64,000 nucleotides of DNA from Mycolicibacterium neoaurum ATCC 25795 (GTDB taxonomy: Bacteria > Actinomycetota > Actinomycetes > Mycobacteriales > Mycobacteriaceae): contig NZ_JMDW01000010.1 of the NCBI RefSeq assembly GCF_000691525.1, positions 1 through 64,000 of the forward strand, in the 5' to 3' direction. This document shows, one piece after another, positions 62,272-64,000 of this stretch. The stretch's first letter is position 1; each line of letters begins with the position of its first letter. Both the position numbers and the translations under genes were made by a program. The notes under the pieces are model-generated. The model made no database searches. It had not been told where the DNA came from and saw nothing but the letters and a program-made list of their open reading frames with translations.

Positions 62272-62745
62272 CTACGGGGTGCCGACGCAGACCGAACCGA
62301 CGCACGCTCCGGCTCCACCGGGGCCCGCGCCCGCTCCGGCACCGGGAACACCTGCCGAGGCGCCACCGGGACCTGCTTCGGCTCCGGCACCCGGCACGCC
62401 GACCGATGCGCCACCCGGCCCGGCCTCGGCTCCTGCTCCGGGAACGCCGGCGTTGGCCCCGCCGGGTCCCGCGCCCGCGCTGGCTCCCGGCACGCTGGCG
62501 GTTGCGCCGCCCGGGCCTGCATCGGCGCCGCCGCCGGCCGGCGGCATGGGGGAGGACGGCGCGAGGGTGGTGGTGGCCGCGCCGGTCGATGGCGTCGTCG
62601 ACATCGTCGATTCGGTGGTCGAGGTGGTTGTCGTGGTGTCCGGTGACTCGCTGTCGGAACTACAGGCGGTCAATCCGCCGAAGAGGACTGCGCCCGACAC
62701 GGCGGCCGCAAGCGGGAGAGTCCGGGCGATTCGAAGGACGGTCAT
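62272..62745 (-). CDS. lipoprotein with Gly/Ala/Pro 16-residue repeats
   Basis: 157 residues. The lipoprotein signal ends in the lipobox LTAC (Cys28), followed by a Ser/Thr-rich linker (40-63) and about 4.5 copies of a 16-residue repeat of the form (E/G)AGPGGAxxGVPGAGA. The tail GACVGSVCVGTP has two Cys that may form a disulfide. The Thr linker resembles glycosylated mycobacterial lipoprotein linkers. The plus-strand frame over it is a Pro/Ala shadow. Confidence 0.75.
   Translation of the reverse strand: MTVLRIARTLPLAAAVSGAVLFGGLTACSSDSESPDTTTTTSTTESTMSTTPSTGAATTTLAPSSPMPPAGGGADAGPGGATASVPGASAGAGPGGANAGVPGAGAEAGPGGASVGVPGAGAEAGPGGASAGVPGAGAGAGPGGAGACVGSVCVGTP
62305..62523. repeat. 48-bp tandem repeats inside the lipoprotein gene
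   Basis: About 4.5 units of 48 bp encode the 16-residue repeats of the lipoprotein. The third and fourth units are nearly identical, which suggests recent slippage or recombination. Confidence 0.75.
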
Positions 62746-62840
62746 CTGACGGCTCGATTCTGCTAGTACGGCCGCTGGGCGGGATCAGATGTCGAGCCCA
62801 GCGAAATTGGCGTCGGTGATTTACCCGGTTTGTCCGGTTC

Positions 62841-63698
62841 TTAAGCGCCGACGTTGCCCAGCAGCCTTGCCAGCCCGTTGACCGTTCCGAGGCCGTGACC
62901 GAGTGGATAGGCGGCTCGGATGCAGTCGGTGACCCATCGTTTGGCGAAGCCGACGGCCTCGGGGACCGTGCGGCCGTGCGCCAATGCTGCGGTGATCGCG
63001 GCGGCGAGCGTGTCCCCGGCGCCGTGGTCATCGCGGGTGTCGATCCGCGTCGCGGCGTACTCGTGGAAGTCGGCCCCGTCGAACAGCAGGTCGGAACTGA
63101 TCCGCGAGGTGCGCAGGTGACCGCCTTTGACCAGGGTCCATTGCGGGCCGAGGGCGTGTAGCGCGCGTGCGGCCTCGCGTTGGGTGGCATCGTCGACGAC
63201 GTCGATGCCGACGAGAAGCCGAACCTCGTCCAGGTTGGGCGTGATCAGCGTCGCGGTGGGGATGAGTTCGGTACGCATGGCGTCCAGTGCGCTGGGATGC
63301 AGCAGGGGTTCGCCCACATTGGATGCACACACGGGGTCGACCAGGAATGGGATCGACCCGGTGAGGCCTGCGCTGCGCCATGTCGACACGACTGCCTCGA
63401 TGATCTCGGTCGAGGCCAGCATCCCGGTCTTGGCCGCCTCGATCCCGATATCACCGGCCACCGCGGTGATCTGTCCGGCGACGACATCGGTGGGCACTTC
63501 GTGGAATGAGCTCACGCCGAGGGTGTTCTGCACCGTCACGGCGGTCACCGCCGCACACCCGTGCACACCGAGCATGGCGAAGGTGCGCATATCGGCCTGC
63601 AGGCCCGCGCTTCCGCCGGAATCGGAACCGGCGATGGTCATGACTCTGCGCGGCGTGTGGCCGGGCTCGGCCAGCGGTAGCTCGGTTGGGTCAGTCAT
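62841..63698 (-). CDS. thiD: hydroxymethylpyrimidine/phosphomethylpyrimidine kinase (ThiD)
   Basis: 285 residues of the ribokinase-like fold: MTIAGSDSGGSAGLQADMRTF at the start, VQNTLGVSSFHEVP, TPNLDEVRLLVG and the anion hole DDHGAGDTLAAAITA with the catalytic Asp. It phosphorylates HMP and HMP-P in thiamine synthesis. It is alone, not next to thiC or thiE. Length matches Rv0422c, as recalled. Confidence 0.93.
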   Translation of the reverse strand: MTDPTELPLAEPGHTPRRVMTIAGSDSGGSAGLQADMRTFAMLGVHGCAAVTAVTVQNTLGVSSFHEVPTDVVAGQITAVAGDIGIEAAKTGMLASTEIIEAVVSTWRSAGLTGSIPFLVDPVCASNVGEPLLHPSALDAMRTELIPTATLITPNLDEVRLLVGIDVVDDATQREAARALHALGPQWTLVKGGHLRTSRISSDLLFDGADFHEYAATRIDTRDDHGAGDTLAAAITAALAHGRTVPEAVGFAKRWVTDCIRAAYPLGHGLGTVNGLARLLGNVGA

Positions 63699-63770
63699 CC
63701 GTCGTGTTCGTCGGTGGGGGTCAGGGCGAGGATGACATTAGCCGCCCGTTACCTGAGCAGCCGAGAATGG

Positions 63771-64000
63771 TCAGACATCTTCGGTCATCGCGAGCAATTT
63801 GTTTCGGGCCGATATCAGGTCGTCCTCGGTCAGGTACGGACTCTTCCTGGCCATGGCCAGGCCCTCGGCGGCATGTTGGATGACCAGGACCACATCCATC
63901 GGCAAACCATCGGCGGCCAGCGCGGTTCGCCAACGTTCGGCGTCCCAGATGAAGAGATCCTCGAAGATCTTCGGGTGCCCGAGGGCGGCGCTGAGGGCGG
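63771..64000 (-). CDS. TetR-type regulator, C-terminal part (gene runs off the window)
   Basis: The minus strand from the window edge is open to TGA at 63771-63773 and ends ALGHPKIFEDLFIWDAERWR, then VVLVIQHAAEGLAMARKSPY and LISARNKLLAMTEDV. The helical, Trp-containing pattern looks like the C-terminal ligand domain of a TetR regulator. The HTH would lie beyond the window, so the family assignment is provisional. Confidence 0.55.
   Translation of the reverse strand, partial: ALSAALGHPKIFEDLFIWDAERWRTALAADGLPMDVVLVIQHAAEGLAMARKSPYLTEDDLISARNKLLAMTEDV

Noticed and set aside
62279..62749. Plus-strand ORF of 156 codons, Pro/Ala rich, over the lipoprotein gene
   Set aside because: The minus-strand frame has a lipobox and signal peptide; the plus-strand frame is the antisense image of its GC-rich repeats.

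Overview
The window is high-GC chromosomal DNA from a mycobacterium, most likely a fast-growing environmental Mycolicibacterium-type species. The evidence is a set of mycobacteria-typical families: an antigen-85-type mycolyltransferase, a WS/DGAT, a RipD-like protein, WhiB6, a furA-katG pair, a run of four secreted cutinases, a 13E12-type HNH protein, a CYP125-like P450 and F420-type luciferase-like oxidoreductases. Gene content partly follows the Rv1894c/Rv1901/Rv1908-1909/Rv1932 stretch of M. tuberculosis (nitronate monooxygenase, cinA, katG-furA, tpx); that comparison is from memory.

Layout. 1-6.2 kb: the end of a 4-hydroxy-2-oxovalerate aldolase, a TetR regulator divergent from an MHS transporter, an FNT channel, and a two-component system divergent from a Gly/Pro-rich membrane protein. 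The gap between that system and its neighbour holds two mirror-image 17-bp direct-repeat boxes. 6.2-9.5 kb: an XRE regulator, a CYP125-type P450 and a Pro-rich exported protein. 9.5-12.4 kb: a TetR-molybdopterin oxidoreductase operon with its own palindrome. 12.4-17.2 kb: a nitronate monooxygenase, a DapB-like dehydrogenase and a hydroxysteroid-type SDR, with KstR-type boxes (sterol catabolism regulon) in both divergent promoters. 17.3-25.4 kb: cinA, an LLM/LLM/hydrolase operon, whiB6, TetR and AraC regulators, an amidohydrolase, and an unusual GyrA-helical/GNAT fusion.

25.5-34.3 kb: cell-envelope genes (Ala/Pro-rich exported protein, WS/DGAT, antigen 85 family), yaaA, a GntR-CynX pair and two small exported proteins. 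34.5-36.5 kb: an acyltransferase-3 and SGNH hydrolase pair. 37.1-40.5 kb: a phosphodiesterase, a MenC-like protein that has lost its catalytic residues, and a P450, in one tight operon. 40.5-48.5 kb: 13E12 HNH protein, sugar/drug kinase, tpx, catalytically dead RipD, a long perfect inverted repeat, a DUF4334 gene with a strong palindrome, cspA and a ThrE exporter. 48.9-52.1 kb: four consecutive cutinases, next to a second Crp-type regulator. 53-64 kb: FKBP lipoprotein, SRPBCC proteins, a Mn-catalase/hemerythrin operon with a SigF-like promoter, furA-katG, a CE6-type esterase, a repeat lipoprotein and thiD.

Together the window is rich in peroxide defence (Mn-catalase, KatG, Tpx, YaaA), envelope and lipid functions (cutinases, Ag85, WS/DGAT, RipD) and satellite members of a sterol regulon. 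No rRNA, tRNA, CRISPR array or complete insertion sequence was recognised. Functional statements rest on reading the translated sequences without database searches.
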